The notes under the pieces are model-generated. The model was not told the origin of the DNA and ran no database searches. It saw nothing but the letters and a program-made list of their open reading frames with translations. This document shows, one piece after another, positions 43,652 to 55,498 of a stretch of 64,000 nt of DNA. Location: NCBI GenBank assembly GCA_002077065.1, contig NAJO01000008.1:124001-188000 (forward strand), in the 5' to 3' direction. Both the position numbers and the translations under genes were made by a program. The stretch's first letter is position 1. Every line of letters begins with the position of its first letter. This stretch comes from Cryoendolithus antarcticus (Eukaryota > Ascomycota > Dothideomycetes > Cladosporiales > Cladosporiaceae).

Positions 43652-44224
43652 GATGGCGGGGAGGGAGAGGTGTAGATATAGATGTATTGTAGAAGGCTTC
43701 AAGCCGCAGCGAAGAAAGCAAATGTTCCAGTCCTCTCTGACGACACGAGGGAATCCGTCACGTGCCGATGTCTTGGCATGAAGTCCAGCTCATTGCAACC
43801 TTAAGCACCCTCTTTTCAACGCCCTCTTCCATGTCAACATCATCTACGAGTCTTAGTACAGGCTTACTGTGCGGCTAGTTTTTCTTTGTCACCATCACCA
43901 CTGACGTCGTTGCCGACTATGGCTGGGGAAGCGAACAATAGTCTGCAAACGGGCCATATAAGAAAGAAGTCCTGCAAGCGAACCCGATCGGCTTGATGAA
44001 GGTCATCCCGAGACAGCAATGCCTATAAGCAGCGCGGTGATTGGAAGACATCAGCGATGATATCACACCATGGACATCTACCTCACACCACCGGAGGACA
44101 ATGGGTGGTAGTCAATTGTAGGTGCTCGCTTCTTTTACCCTGTTGCAAAGGATCCTACACTCCTACATCTGCATTCCAGTGTTTCCGACCTGCATGTCTT
44201 TAGCACGTGTCAGCGTCGAAGCAA
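43652..44224. other. Intergenic region
   Basis: About 570 bp between two plus-strand genes. No gene or motif was recognised. Confidence 0.35.
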
Positions 44225-45376
44225 ATGTCAACGATCATGTCGTCAAATACGAAGCAGCTTCACTGGACGCAGCGAGTCGCACTCGTCCGACATAACCTCC
44301 ACGCTGCCAGCCGAAGTGGTGACTTCACATTCTTCAAGTCACTGCAGGCAGCCAGTCTGATCGAAGGAACAAATCATGTCGCAACGCTTTCCGCGGAGCT
44401 AGGCGACGATGCGGACATCCTCCTGGCCGCAATGGACAATCTGAACGCAGGCTTGGCATATGTGCACCAAGATGCTTTCCAGAACGTCTACGATGGCGTC
44501 AAGGGCTCGCTAGCAAGCCTAGATGACAGCGATGACAAGATAGAAATCACACTGGCGGAGCTGTACGTCGACATCACGATGCAGCGCAACATGGCAGATA
44601 TGGCCATCGAAAAGATGTCCAACTCCGCAGTCGCCCTCATCAACCAACAGCCCGAGCGAGTCCAGGAACCCATAGCAAACGTCTGGATCACCGGTCTCAC
44701 CCTCATAGCCGACTGCGTGCAAGTCTCCCTCCAACAAATGCAAGCCCTCGACACCAAGCTCGACGACTTCATCCGCCTGGAAGAAAGCTGCTCTGTCGTC
44801 AAGTCCTCCATTGGCTCAGCAGTCGCTGGCCTCCGAGGAATCTTCTCCCTAATGGACACCAACTCCGTCCCCGATTCTCCAAGCAGCTCTCCGAACTCCC
44901 CGCGCAGCAACTCCATCGCCTCGGCCGGCGCAAGCATGTTCCGCCGCATGTCCAACGCCTTCGCCCCCTCAGCCGCCGTCTCCTCCCGCAGCGCCAGCGT
45001 TGCTTCAAACAACAGCGCAGCGCACATGCGGAACGGCTCTGTCTCTAGTCTGCACAGCAACGGCGCCCAACAGCAGCCCGTCTATCGAACACCAAACTAC
45101 GTTCGGAACTCAATTTCCGCGGGTTGTCCTACGGCGCTGCCGGCGGGATTTGCGGCGCCGAAGTTTTCGGAGCATCAGTGGGGGAAGAAGTTGAGTACTA
45201 TTCCGCCTACGCCTGGTACTGCGCAGGATGAGATGCTGGATCCATTTGATACGAGGGATGTGCCTGAGGTGCCCAAGGTGCCGGAGTTGGTTCGATTGGT
45301 GTCGTTGGAGGATGTTATGGGGGTGGGTGGTGCGGACGTGGGGATGGGGCAGGAGAGTCTCATGGGGATGGTTTGA
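44225..45376 (+). CDS. Unrecognised protein with helical N-terminal half and Ser-rich linker
   Basis: Intronless, 383 residues from the ATG of MSTIMSSNTKQLHWTQ; the frame extends upstream only through non-ATG codons. Residues about 10-220 are alpha-helical (TQRVALVRHNLHAASRSGDF, then ITMQRNMADMAIEKMSNSAV and LIADCVQVSLQQMQALDTKL), suggesting a helical bundle. A Ser/Asn/Ala-rich linker runs to about 290 (SPSSSPNSPRSNSIASAGAS). Conserved-looking Pro-rich segments (KKLSTIPPTPGTAQDEMLDP) follow, and an acidic and Met/Gly-rich tail ends it. There is no membrane segment or signal peptide. No family was recognised. Confidence 0.7.
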   Translation: MSTIMSSNTKQLHWTQRVALVRHNLHAASRSGDFTFFKSLQAASLIEGTNHVATLSAELGDDADILLAAMDNLNAGLAYVHQDAFQNVYDGVKGSLASLDDSDDKIEITLAELYVDITMQRNMADMAIEKMSNSAVALINQQPERVQEPIANVWITGLTLIADCVQVSLQQMQALDTKLDDFIRLEESCSVVKSSIGSAVAGLRGIFSLMDTNSVPDSPSSSPNSPRSNSIASAGASMFRRMSNAFAPSAAVSSRSASVASNNSAAHMRNGSVSSLHSNGAQQQPVYRTPNYVRNSISAGCPTALPAGFAAPKFSEHQWGKKLSTIPPTPGTAQDEMLDPFDTRDVPEVPKVPELVRLVSLEDVMGVGGADVGMGQESLMGMV

Positions 45377-45638
45377 GGATTGGGGAGTAATGAGGGACTT
45401 CGGGCCCTGGTCATTTCATGAGAATTCAGTGCTGATGAGCTCGGTTACGAAAGCTACTATCTCATTCATATAGAAAGAGTACGATGATACAAGTGAGCCA
45501 ATATATAATTCTATCGTGCTATATCCCACCAACAATCTCTCCTGCAGGAAACCGTCCGTGAATCACATCACCAAACAGAAGCCAAGCTCAAACACACTTT
45601 CGCATTGCATCACATCATCACATCGTCTCTTTACGACT

Positions 45639-46757
45639 TCAGATTGGGTCTTCCCACGCTCCGTCCCTGGACTTCGGAGCTGGCGTCGGCTTGTAGCCAG
45701 CAGCACCTGGACAAGGATCCGGCAGAATGGTAGTCTCATAAATCCTGTTGTGCTGCTTCATCTGGTCCATGGTGAGTCCATGTGCATAGTGACACTGCAC
45801 CGCAGCCTGCTGCGGCCACAGAGGATCGTGTACGCGAGCATTGATGCAATTGTAGCACTTCACACCACCGTCAGCGTTACAGTGGATGGAGTTCTTCCCC
45901 CAATCATATTTTTTCGGCTGCTGCATCTTCAGTTTTCCATTGTCGTCCAGATCCCAGCACCTACTGATGCGATGGTCGGATTGGCATTTGACAGTGAAGT
46001 CGCCGCGCTCGCAGTTCGGGGTAGACATGGGACCGTATATGAACATGCCGTTGACGTCGGCGATGCAGTGTTTGATTCTGGCGGAGTCTTTCTTTGCATG
46101 CGGCGTGAAGAACTTGGCGCGCCATAGCCAGTTGCTGTACGCTTTGAAGGGTTGGCCTTTCTCGTCAAGGAGAATCTGGCTGGTATTTTGATCGACGCCG
46201 AAGCCATATCGTTCGTGCTACGAAGTTGTGAGTACATGAACAAGCCACTGGGTGTGATAGAGAGACGAGAAACGTACGAGACGATCCATTGCGAAGCCTG
46301 AGATCTTTCCGCAAGTCTGGAGCTTAGCCAAGTAAGCTTCAGGAGGATCCTGAGGGCGTTGTGCTTTCTGTTGTTTGTCGAGCCAGAGGGGTGGATTCTT
46401 CCTGTGCGTAATTTTCAGCTGCCATCTCAGTCGATAGGTTGTGTAGCGCTCAGCACTTACCAGAAGTCATTTCCTGTCACCACCCAGCCGTATTTCGCAT
46501 CTTTTGCGTTCGGGATTTCGGTAACTTTCCGCACGTACGTCTCATCCTTCGACATTTCACGATACTGGCACAAAGCTTTCGGATGTGGCTTGGGGAAATT
46601 AGTCAGTATTTCTATCAGTATTGTTGTCATCATCATAGCTCACCGGCAATGCTGTAAACATGTGATAGACACATGTCGAGCTTGACTTGTGCTTCTTGCC
46701 GTTCACGAGACCAGCGGAGAGCGAGAAGAAAAGCGCTAACAAGGTAGCCCACTTCAT
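45639..46757 (-). CDS. Secreted cysteine-rich protein, paralog A of a neighbouring pair
   Basis: Exons 46757-46644, 46588-46461, 46401-46278 and 46217-45639 give 314 residues with matching phases. The N-terminus MKWATLLALFFSLSAGLVNG is a clear signal peptide. The mature part has twelve cysteines (C29, C45 and ten more), including KCYNC and a final DPCP. The C-terminal block QCHYAHGLTMDQMKQHN, then IYETTILPDPCP, is shared with the next gene on the right, as are all three intron positions. No membrane segment or GPI tail is evident, so it is likely secreted. No named domain was recognised. Candidate roles are a wall, apoplastic or interaction protein; this is inference. Confidence 0.8.
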
Positions 46758-47856
46758 GATGAGTGTAGGAGATCTGTATCCGTTGAGGCTGTAGGAATTC
46801 TAGTGTTGAAGAGACGTCGGTGGTATGGAGAAAAATTGTTGTTGAGAAGAAGATAGGATAGAGGAGGGGAATAGCACTCTTGATATACGCACATTGGGGA
46901 GAGCGGGACAGTGATTTGAGCAGCTGCAATATACTTTGCGTATCGTGCTCGGTCAGAGGTCACGTCAAAGAGTTCCTGCGCAGTTATGAGCCAGCTTGCC
47001 GGTCATCTTGAGAGCTATAGACACGAGGACATCAGGCAGATGTGGTGTGAATTAAGCTTTTCAGATGCAGAGCGGTCGCTCCTGTACCATGCAGCAATAG
47101 AAACGCCGGCGTCGAGTCGAAGTAAGAATCCACCATTGGTCGATTCACCTAGCAGTATGATCATGCTCGCGAGATGTAGGAATCGTTGCGGGCGTAGTCT
47201 GGTGTGCGTCCTGCTCAGCATCGCTGTTGTGGATGCACTCGTGAACATCGGAACCCGATCGGTCTCATTCTAAGGAGCGCATGATCCTGTCAACACTCCC
47301 TTCAATAACGCGGTAACTGTACGACGTCGTTTCTGTTGCTTGGCCTACTCCATGGCTTGCGTAGCGAACGCAGCAACGCTATCCTTTCGCGTCAATTAGT
47401 ATGGGCGTGTTCCCGTGGTATTTTTACAGAGCAAATGACTGGGCCCAGGAGTATCGCTCTTCGTACTGCGCTCTTAATCAACAGCAATTGGAACGATTGT
47501 CAATGCGTTGTGGAAGTGATAGATGTGGGTGTGTTGAGGGGGTTTGGTTGGAGATGATGTGGTGACAAAGTGCCAAGACCGGGTTTCACGTCAGGCGATA
47601 ACGCAGCACATATGGAGTTGGGAACCTTTTCAGCAGGTGGACAATGTTCGTTCGTCTCTATGTACGAGCTTGACTTGCTCTCGAAAATTGTGCCCTCGTA
47701 TCATGTTCGCAGTACTGAAGACCGATCTGACCACACGTCTCGTCACTCCGCAGGCTCATCACAGAGACGGCTGCCTTGCAGCGCTCCAATCATGCATCAC
47801 CTCATTGCCAAGCTGCTCACTTCATCATTCACTCAGAATCAACCCCTCATTCAGCA
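46758..47856. other. Spacer between the two secreted paralogs
   Basis: About 1.1 kb, promoter of paralog A plus 3' region of paralog B. Short frames on both strands show no convincing coding features. Confidence 0.4.
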
Positions 47857-48847
47857 TCACTTCGCCTTCACCATTGTGACAAAGCCAGTGGGTCCAGGCG
47901 CAGCAGTCGAAGGGCAAGGATCCGGCACCACAGTCGTTTCGTAGACATGGTTGTGATCGCGAATCTGCTCCAACGTGAGGCCGTGCGCATGCTCACACTC
48001 GATGCCTGCATGTTGCGTAAGGAGCGGGTCTTGGAGTCGCTTCTTGCCACAGGTCATGCTAAATCCAGCATTGCACTCGTTGCCCTTGCTACCATGCCGA
48101 TACTCCTTCTTTACCTTGAGCATGCCGTCTTCCGGATCGATTTCGTAGCATTTGAGGAGTTTCTCGTCTGATATGCCTTCGCAGGGTTTGGTCTTCATCT
48201 CTCCGTGAAGCAAGCCCGAGAGCACCCTGCTGATGCACTTTTTCTCAGAGGCGTCGTCGGAATCGTGATGCTCTGTGAAGAAAGTGGCGTTCCAGATCAC
48301 GTCGCTGTATTGCTTGGTAGTGCCCCAGTGCTCCGCCTGTCGGTTCGTCAGTACATGTTACGCTTGAGGTGAGTAGCAGGTGGATGGACTCACTATTGCA
48401 CTCGATTGGAACCCTGCAAAAGGCGTGCACTTGGCTAGTTCTTCCTGCAAGCGCAAGGCAATCTGGTAATTCGGATCCTCCTTGAATACACGCCTGACGA
48501 GGATTAGCATCTGGGTGATCACGAATTTGCCGGAGGGGCGGGCGAGGACATACCAGAGTTCGTTTCCAACGATGTGCCACCACCATCGCACGGTGTCTCC
48601 GGCGTCGGGAGATGCTTCCCAGTCCTTCTTGTGCAGTTTGCGATAGAAGCAGCCTCCCTTCGGTCGTGGCTGTTCACTGTCAGTCGCGGTATATTTCATT
48701 GTTTTCGTGAAAGCTGACTGCACTTACCGGTAGTGCTGTCGGAGCGGGATGATTGACACACTAGCTCGTAGATGTATGGTGGCCGCCCTTGACTAAAGTA
48801 GCAGCCAACCCTATGATCAACAGTGGGGCCATTGCAAAGCACTTCAT
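47857..48847 (-). CDS. Secreted cysteine-rich protein, paralog B, with a stop codon that may be spliced out
   Basis: Start MKCFAMAPLLIIGLAATLVK gives a signal peptide. Exon borders by homology with paralog A: 48847-48728, 48669-48554, 48493-48394 and 48336-47857. In that model codon 29 is TAG (48763-48761). A second model splices from within this stop, at donor GTGTGT 48761, to an acceptor at 48677; it stays in frame, drops the stop and gives 262 residues. Shared blocks with A are PRPKGGCFYR, VIWNATFFTEHH, ECEHAHGLTLEQIRDHN and VYETTVVPDPCP. Intron 2 (60 nt) has no stop but a good GTATGT donor and GCTAAT branch site. Function is unknown; probably extracellular. Confidence 0.7.
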
Positions 48848-49525
48848 GTTGGCGGCTGGTCTTGCTTTGTGTGTTATAAACTGGTTGCTTTGTTATGTTA
48901 AGGAGGTTGCCTTGTTGCTACAAGGGGATTGTTTTGCGTGTATAGAGAGATCGTACGAAGAGCACGAAAAAGACTTGCGAAATCACAGCGCGTATCGTTG
49001 GTTTATACGACTTACGGGCAATTCGAGGATGCCTCCCTTCGAGGTGTCCTCAACACTATAGGCGTCCTCAGCAGGCAATTGGTCCATTTTCAGGAGCGTA
49101 ATCAGCTTTGTCGGTGACCACCACCACTGTGTCCGCCACGTTATTCACCTCGAGGAAGGTCTAATCGTCTATGAGATTTAGCAGTGATCGGATATCCACT
49201 CCTTCCAAAGGTTGGACGCTCCTGCGATGCGAAAAGTGCACCCGTGACAGTGATGGTGCGCCACATCGCCGTGACCTCGAGAACGCTAAACATCTAGGAG
49301 TCTCTTACCGCTATTGGGTGATGGTATACTGTTGCAGCCGCGCTGATAGAAGCAGAGAGATGTCTAGATTTTAGGAGAAAGGCTGTCCAAGGAAGGGAGG
49401 TCTTGGCAGTCCAGATCGGCTCCACTTCGACACCCCATCTTCCGACTATCAAAGCGTCTGAAGTCGTCGTAAATATTATCTATACTGAGGCTCGGTTCAG
49501 CAGCCGAACCACGTAATCATCCAAG
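48848..49525. promoter_or_regulatory. Divergent upstream region
   Basis: About 680 bp between paralog B and HRI1, transcribed away from each other. No motif was recognised. Confidence 0.35.
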
Positions 49526-50275
49526 ATGGACAACTCCAACATCTCAGTGCGCACTTTGCTACAGTACCCACCAGCCCCGCCGTCTGAGCCAACTTCCACC
49601 CTAGTCCTCACGCTCAACTCCCGTCAATTCATTGACCTTAGGTTCGCCAAGGCCCAGTCCCCAGCATCGAGTCCTACCGCATCGCCGCCAGTCTTGAAAG
49701 ACCTTAGCTGGGGTTTCGCCGGCCACCAGACAATTTCCACACTTGGCGACGAAGCCATTCCCGGAAGCTACGAGTCCACCTGGCATCACTGGGTGTCTTC
49801 TACGACCAAGAATCCGCAATCTGAGCAGGATGTTGGCTTGATGCTGCCGCCAAATGCTGAAGGTGTAGTCCGGGAGAAAGGCTCGTCTACTGATCCCAAG
49901 ACTGGGGAGTCGAGGGAGTATGTAGAGGGGTGGAAGGATGTGGATCTCAAGGCGACTAACGATTGTGGGGGAAAGCTGAGCTTTCTATTCAGAGCTGAGG
50001 GTTCTGCTAAGGGGTTGCGAGGTGTCATTATTGTGCTAGGGCAGTACATGCAAGCACTGCTCCGGGAGGGTGACCACGTCGCGGCGGAGAGATGGGAGAG
50101 AAGCGCGAGAGGGCATTGGCAGCGTGTTGCGCAGACAGGGGATTTGCACCTGCCCTGTGAAGACATCGTCAAGGTGTTGCAGGCTGGCGGGACGTTCAAG
50201 AAGGACCGCGAGCTCGAGACTCCAGGCGTGGAGTGGATGTGTCAGGAGGCTAATGTGCTGCCTGCTGGTTTATAG
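49526..50275 (+). CDS. HRI1: HRI1-like protein
   Basis: Intronless, 249 residues, start MDNSNISVRTLLQYPPAPP. It resembles the fungal Hri1 family, whose yeast member binds Sec72 and the kinase Hrr25 and has a double beta-barrel fold. Family-like blocks are LKDLSWGFAGHQTISTLGD, then STWHHWVSS, then EGWKDVDLKATND, RGVIIVLGQYMQALLREGD and the end GVEWMCQEANVL. There is no membrane segment or signal peptide. Family assignment is by remembered likeness, at moderate to good confidence. Its stop lies only 11 bp from the stop of the convergent YIP1 gene. Confidence 0.75.
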   Translation: MDNSNISVRTLLQYPPAPPSEPTSTLVLTLNSRQFIDLRFAKAQSPASSPTASPPVLKDLSWGFAGHQTISTLGDEAIPGSYESTWHHWVSSTTKNPQSEQDVGLMLPPNAEGVVREKGSSTDPKTGESREYVEGWKDVDLKATNDCGGKLSFLFRAEGSAKGLRGVIIVLGQYMQALLREGDHVAAERWERSARGHWQRVAQTGDLHLPCEDIVKVLQAGGTFKKDRELETPGVEWMCQEANVLPAGL

Positions 50276-50286
50276 CGACAATGCTG

Positions 50287-51325
<1,039 letters not shown>

Positions 51326-52717
51326 GGTGAGGATCGTAGGTGGTCGTGATCAGAGGAAGTGGACCAATTCCAGATAGGCGCAATTCTATCTTGGTGTGTC
51401 AATTTGCGGTCCTGCGTATCAACTTGTATGTAATGACTGGACTGAATGGATTATGACAGCTGTAGACTTGGGGCGCACTTTCCAATGTGCCATTTCCACT
51501 GCTTTCAGCAAGCTGTCCAAGGTGCAGTCAGATGCAAGAAGATCGCCAATTGGCAGGGAGTAGCCGGCGCTAGCATCTGGCGACTCATCGGTCCTCAGTC
51601 CAGAACGACAGATGTAGCCTTCACCTTCGCCTTCACCACATCTCTGATGACCCCAAGGTACTAGCTCTGGCCACATCGTCGTCACATACTATGTTGCATC
51701 GTTTTTCTATCCGTCGAAGTGCATCACATGAGTTTGTGTGATACCGTGTGTTGCTGTTGACGCACTATGACCAGCATAGGCCGATTCCCCATGTTCAGCG
51801 CTCAAATTGGCGCTGTAATGCAGCGCGCCAGACAGTTGGATACCAACAAACTTGTGCTCTCGACATGTCCTCAACAGACCAGGGTCACGTGCACACTACC
51901 CAGCCCTGTCAGGATTCGTTCCGCTCGGTGGTCCAACTCTACTTACATGTAACGCGCTAGTCGACCCTAGTCTTGCTTCTGACTGGCTGCAGCGACTGCA
52001 TACATGAGATTGAACTAATCACCACCCGGCCAGCGGATCATCACGAAACAACGAATTGATGCGTGTGCCCGCCTGATGCTGGATGGCGATCATTTGTCGC
52101 CCTGCACATGCCGTGAGATGGCGGTGGGCTGGACCGCGCGGATGATGGCAGCTCGTGCGATGGAGGCTTGACATCTGGCTGGCTAGCACAAGGTTAGTCG
52201 GGTGGTATTGATGCTGTGCGAAGGTAGGTGTTCGTTCTTACATCCATCTACTCTCGAGCACATCACACGCAATCGCAGGATCTAGCAATTCATCTGCAAG
52301 TCTCGGCATAGTCCTCGTATCTAACCCTGCACCCTGGCCACAGGTCCCGCCGGAGGGGATTGCTGACGCAGCGCTTGAGTGCATCCTTTCATCTTCTGCG
52401 AACAGGCTTGCTTCCACACCGTACCGTCGTGTTGGCTGACGCTGCGCGTGAGCACTCTGCGTCCGACACGCGCGGCCGTGTCGTTCACTCCTGCGCATAT
52501 TTGTCTACCTTTCACGACACGCGACATTTATCCCGATTGCCCGGCGTGGTCATTCAAGTAGACGAGCCGAGCGCCACATCAATCTCGCGGCACTATATTG
52601 ATATTCTCCCGCACTGTCTGGATTCTCGTTGTGCATACCGCCGCTGCAACTCGCTCATGCAAGGCTCGCGCGGGTCGTGAACCTCGCGATTGCATATAAG
52701 AAGTGCTGCACATCATC
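51326..52717. promoter_or_regulatory. Long divergent intergenic region, no gene seen
   Basis: About 1.4 kb between YIP1 and the next plus-strand gene. Scattered short frames lack domains or signal sequences. A TATA-like sequence, GCATATAAG, lies at 52692-52700, about 20 bp before the next start. Confidence 0.4.
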
Positions 52718-54640
52718 ATGGCTGGATTGAAGATGCTGGCTCGCTCGAAATCGAGGAGGGGAACTGAGGTAGAGCACTCCGACCAGAACGACGCCAGAAG
52801 CTCGCAGCCGGTCTCGACTTCGGCGAAGCTCAGGCGTAAGGCGTCAAAGTGTGCTTCGATCTCACACATCGCTGTCATTGAGGCTTTTGAAAGACCTACA
52901 GTGACGTCCCGCTCGAAGACAACGGGTGCATTGGAAACACGACCACGTCCAAACACGGCTGACTCGAGGCCAAGCTTCGTTCGCCCACAAGCCGCTGACC
53001 TGCCTGATCTCCCTCAATCGCTTCGCCTACCCGTGGAAACTATGGATGTTCGAGCTGGCGCTGACACATTCCGCTTCCCCACGCCGTCACCGCGACTACC
53101 GAGGAAGAGTGGGACGTTTCAGGCAGAGTCTTCTCCTCTTGTGCCAGAGAAGATGACGGCGCCCATTGGCGTTGCACTGGGCTCGCCGACAGCTGCTCCA
53201 CTGCAGTGGCAGCGGTCGCACACCATCGATGCTGTTCCGAAACGCAAGGCTGTACCGCAGGCCGTGCCGCAGACCCTACCAGATTACGCACAAGCTTGGG
53301 ACGTCATGGGAGAAGCACCACAGAAACCACAACTGAAGAAGTCAAAGTCAGCGTGGAAGACTCTCGGTGGACTGTTCCGAAGCAAGTCAGCCTTCAAAGC
53401 CTCGTCGGAACCATTCTATAAAGTACAGGCGGGCAGTAGTGAGCCGGCAGCGAAGCCTCCCACAGATCAGTCTCGCGCTCGAGTCGGCGTCCTTGACTCT
53501 GCTGCATCATCGCCCGCAGCAGTGGCTACACCAGGCTCGATTGCCTCCCATCACTCGAGGACTCCATCTCTGAACCGAGGTCTCGCTCGATTCGAGGCAC
53601 GTGCAGAAGCGGACCGCGCTGCCTTCATGTCTAATATCGATAGCAAAGTGCAGCACACGCCCGCAGCCTACCAGGCACGTGCTAGCATCATGATACCGCC
53701 CAAGTCTGGGGTCTATCCGAAGACTTCTCTTCCCCGTAGCTCCGAGGACATGTTCGCTACATCTCCACCTTCACGTCACAATCTACATGCGCCTGGTGCG
53801 CAAATACACACACCAAAGCTGGACACGGCCATACCCAACTCAGAGTTTGAGCGATACAGCGTCATGTTTGAGAAGCTGCTGGAGCCGAAGGTGTCACTGC
53901 TGGAGCGACGACAAAGCAAGCGGCAGGACAAGTTGAAGAGGCTGAACTCGACGAAGTTGCAGGTACATGATGAGAACGCTCCGACCATACTACAGCGAAG
54001 CCGTACGTCGCCACACAAGCTTCACACGGCGCCGGTGGTTCCCAGTAACGATACTGCGATACTGCCTGCCGCAGCACATTTCGAGAAAGACGCAGTTGCC
54101 GAATCGCTCTCGATCACAAACCGCGCGCGACCCCTCCAACGCTCCAAGACAGCCCCAATGGCCGCTTCATCGCCACTCACAGCCCGCTTCGCTCCTGCCT
54201 CCCACATTCATGCGCCTTCCGTGGACTCCCTCTCCACAGCCTACGCATCACTACCCGCAACGCCCACGACGGTGGCTTCGACCAGTCTGGGCTCGCCGAT
54301 CCCCATACATGCCGTGTCGAAGCCTCTGCCAGGGGTGGAACCCCAGGAGCCGAGCTGGGACATGCTCACTCCTCCATCAAACACTCAGCCTCATCCTAAT
54401 CCTCTCGCCTCGCACAGTATGATTTCGAACCCGAAGCCTCGGCATTTGATGCCGGACAGTCATATCGTGCAAGTCAGCGTGGCAAGGCAAGTCAGTGTCT
54501 CCAAGGCGAGGAGACGAGTGCAGGATGCGGACTTTGTGGCCACTCAGCCACTGCGGCCTAGAGTTGTGGAATGCGGACGTGGTGTCAGCGGCATGGGACA
54601 GATGAGGAGGAGCACTGTTGGGGTGTTAGAGGGAGGGTGA
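52718..54640 (+). CDS. Large disordered basic protein, unknown
   Basis: Intronless, 640 residues from the ATG of MAGLKMLARSKSRRG. Almost wholly low-order sequence rich in Ser, Pro, Ala, Lys and Arg. More conserved-looking islands are KKSKSAWKTLGGLFRSKSAF (about 210-230), LNRGLARFEARAEADRAAFM (about 285-305) and NSEFERYSVMFEKLLEPKVS with LLERRQSKRQDKLKRLN (about 373-410). Many RSxS and SKT sites could be phosphorylated. No membrane segment or signal peptide. This looks like a fungal regulatory or scaffold protein, but no family could be named. Confidence 0.75.
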   Translation: MAGLKMLARSKSRRGTEVEHSDQNDARSSQPVSTSAKLRRKASKCASISHIAVIEAFERPTVTSRSKTTGALETRPRPNTADSRPSFVRPQAADLPDLPQSLRLPVETMDVRAGADTFRFPTPSPRLPRKSGTFQAESSPLVPEKMTAPIGVALGSPTAAPLQWQRSHTIDAVPKRKAVPQAVPQTLPDYAQAWDVMGEAPQKPQLKKSKSAWKTLGGLFRSKSAFKASSEPFYKVQAGSSEPAAKPPTDQSRARVGVLDSAASSPAAVATPGSIASHHSRTPSLNRGLARFEARAEADRAAFMSNIDSKVQHTPAAYQARASIMIPPKSGVYPKTSLPRSSEDMFATSPPSRHNLHAPGAQIHTPKLDTAIPNSEFERYSVMFEKLLEPKVSLLERRQSKRQDKLKRLNSTKLQVHDENAPTILQRSRTSPHKLHTAPVVPSNDTAILPAAAHFEKDAVAESLSITNRARPLQRSKTAPMAASSPLTARFAPASHIHAPSVDSLSTAYASLPATPTTVASTSLGSPIPIHAVSKPLPGVEPQEPSWDMLTPPSNTQPHPNPLASHSMISNPKPRHLMPDSHIVQVSVARQVSVSKARRRVQDADFVATQPLRPRVVECGRGVSGMGQMRRSTVGVLEGG

Positions 54641-55498
54641 AGCCGTGGACGACATGCGGCGAGATCGATGGAGCACGGGATGCTTCGTCGGCGGCAAGCT
54701 TCTGGATCCTAGATTTCGGCCAATGGCATTCAGTTCCCTTTGTCGACGATGCGTCGATGCAGCAGTTGAGGGTCAAATTTGCTTTAGCGATGGCGTCTGG
54801 TCTTTTGCTTCGTACTTAAGGAACTACGGAACTCAGTCTTAGAGGCATCAACTGCACCATCACACCAATGTAGCAAACATTAGATATGATTTGACTATGA
54901 GTGCGTTCCATGACCTGCGTCCTCGGTGTTTCGCATTATGTTTGAAGTCTTCGCCAAGCGTTTGTCCGTACCTGCCTTGTGTGCAGACGCCAGGCGCACC
55001 TTCCTCGAAAAGACAAAAAGCCAAATATCACAACGCTACATCGGACATCGATCCTCCACGATATACAGTCTGGAATGGCCAAAACGATGGTGGACAATTA
55101 GGTGATCGAAACCTAGACCTTCCGCATGCAAAGCGGACGCGCTACCACTGCGCCAATTGCCCATGCATACGTCGATTAGCGCAAAGATTAAATATGTTTA
55201 CAAAACTTTAAGCCAAAAACAGGATTTCACGGTATTGTAGACCCAATAGTGCGTGAACCCAGACGACGGCCTCACAGGGCGAAGACCTTGTCCGCCAAGT
55301 TCATCGCCTGTATCGACGACGACCTATGCATACTTGCTAGCAAATAATGGAGCTACAGTAGAGCTCGCACAGTGCTGCACCTCGAGTCGTCGAGGTCTGC
55401 AGGCCAGCTCAATGTTGCATGGCATTATTATCACCCGTTGGGACTCTTACGCGATACACTCACACCTAGGTAGGCATTTGTGACGCTTCATCTTCAAC
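54641..55498. other. Intergenic region holding a tRNA gene
   Basis: About 860 bp between two plus-strand genes. Apart from the tRNA at 55091-55162, nothing was recognised. Confidence 0.4.
55091..55162 (-). tRNA. tRNA-Ala (anticodon UGC)
   Basis: A 72-nt intronless cloverleaf reads on the minus strand. The acceptor arms GGGCAAT and ATTGTCC pair with one G-U, followed by discriminator A. The D arm has GCGC stems around AGTGGTA. The anticodon stem TCCGC/GCGGA encloses loop TTTGCAT with anticodon TGC. A five-base variable loop and a T arm TAGGT/ACCTA with loop TTCGATC complete it. The A box fits well. Pair 53-61 is U-A rather than the near-universal G-C, a slight oddity in the B box. Confidence 0.9.

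Noticed and set aside
47776..48171. 131-residue plus-strand frame opposite secreted paralog B
   Set aside because: Antisense to a gene supported by homology to paralog A.
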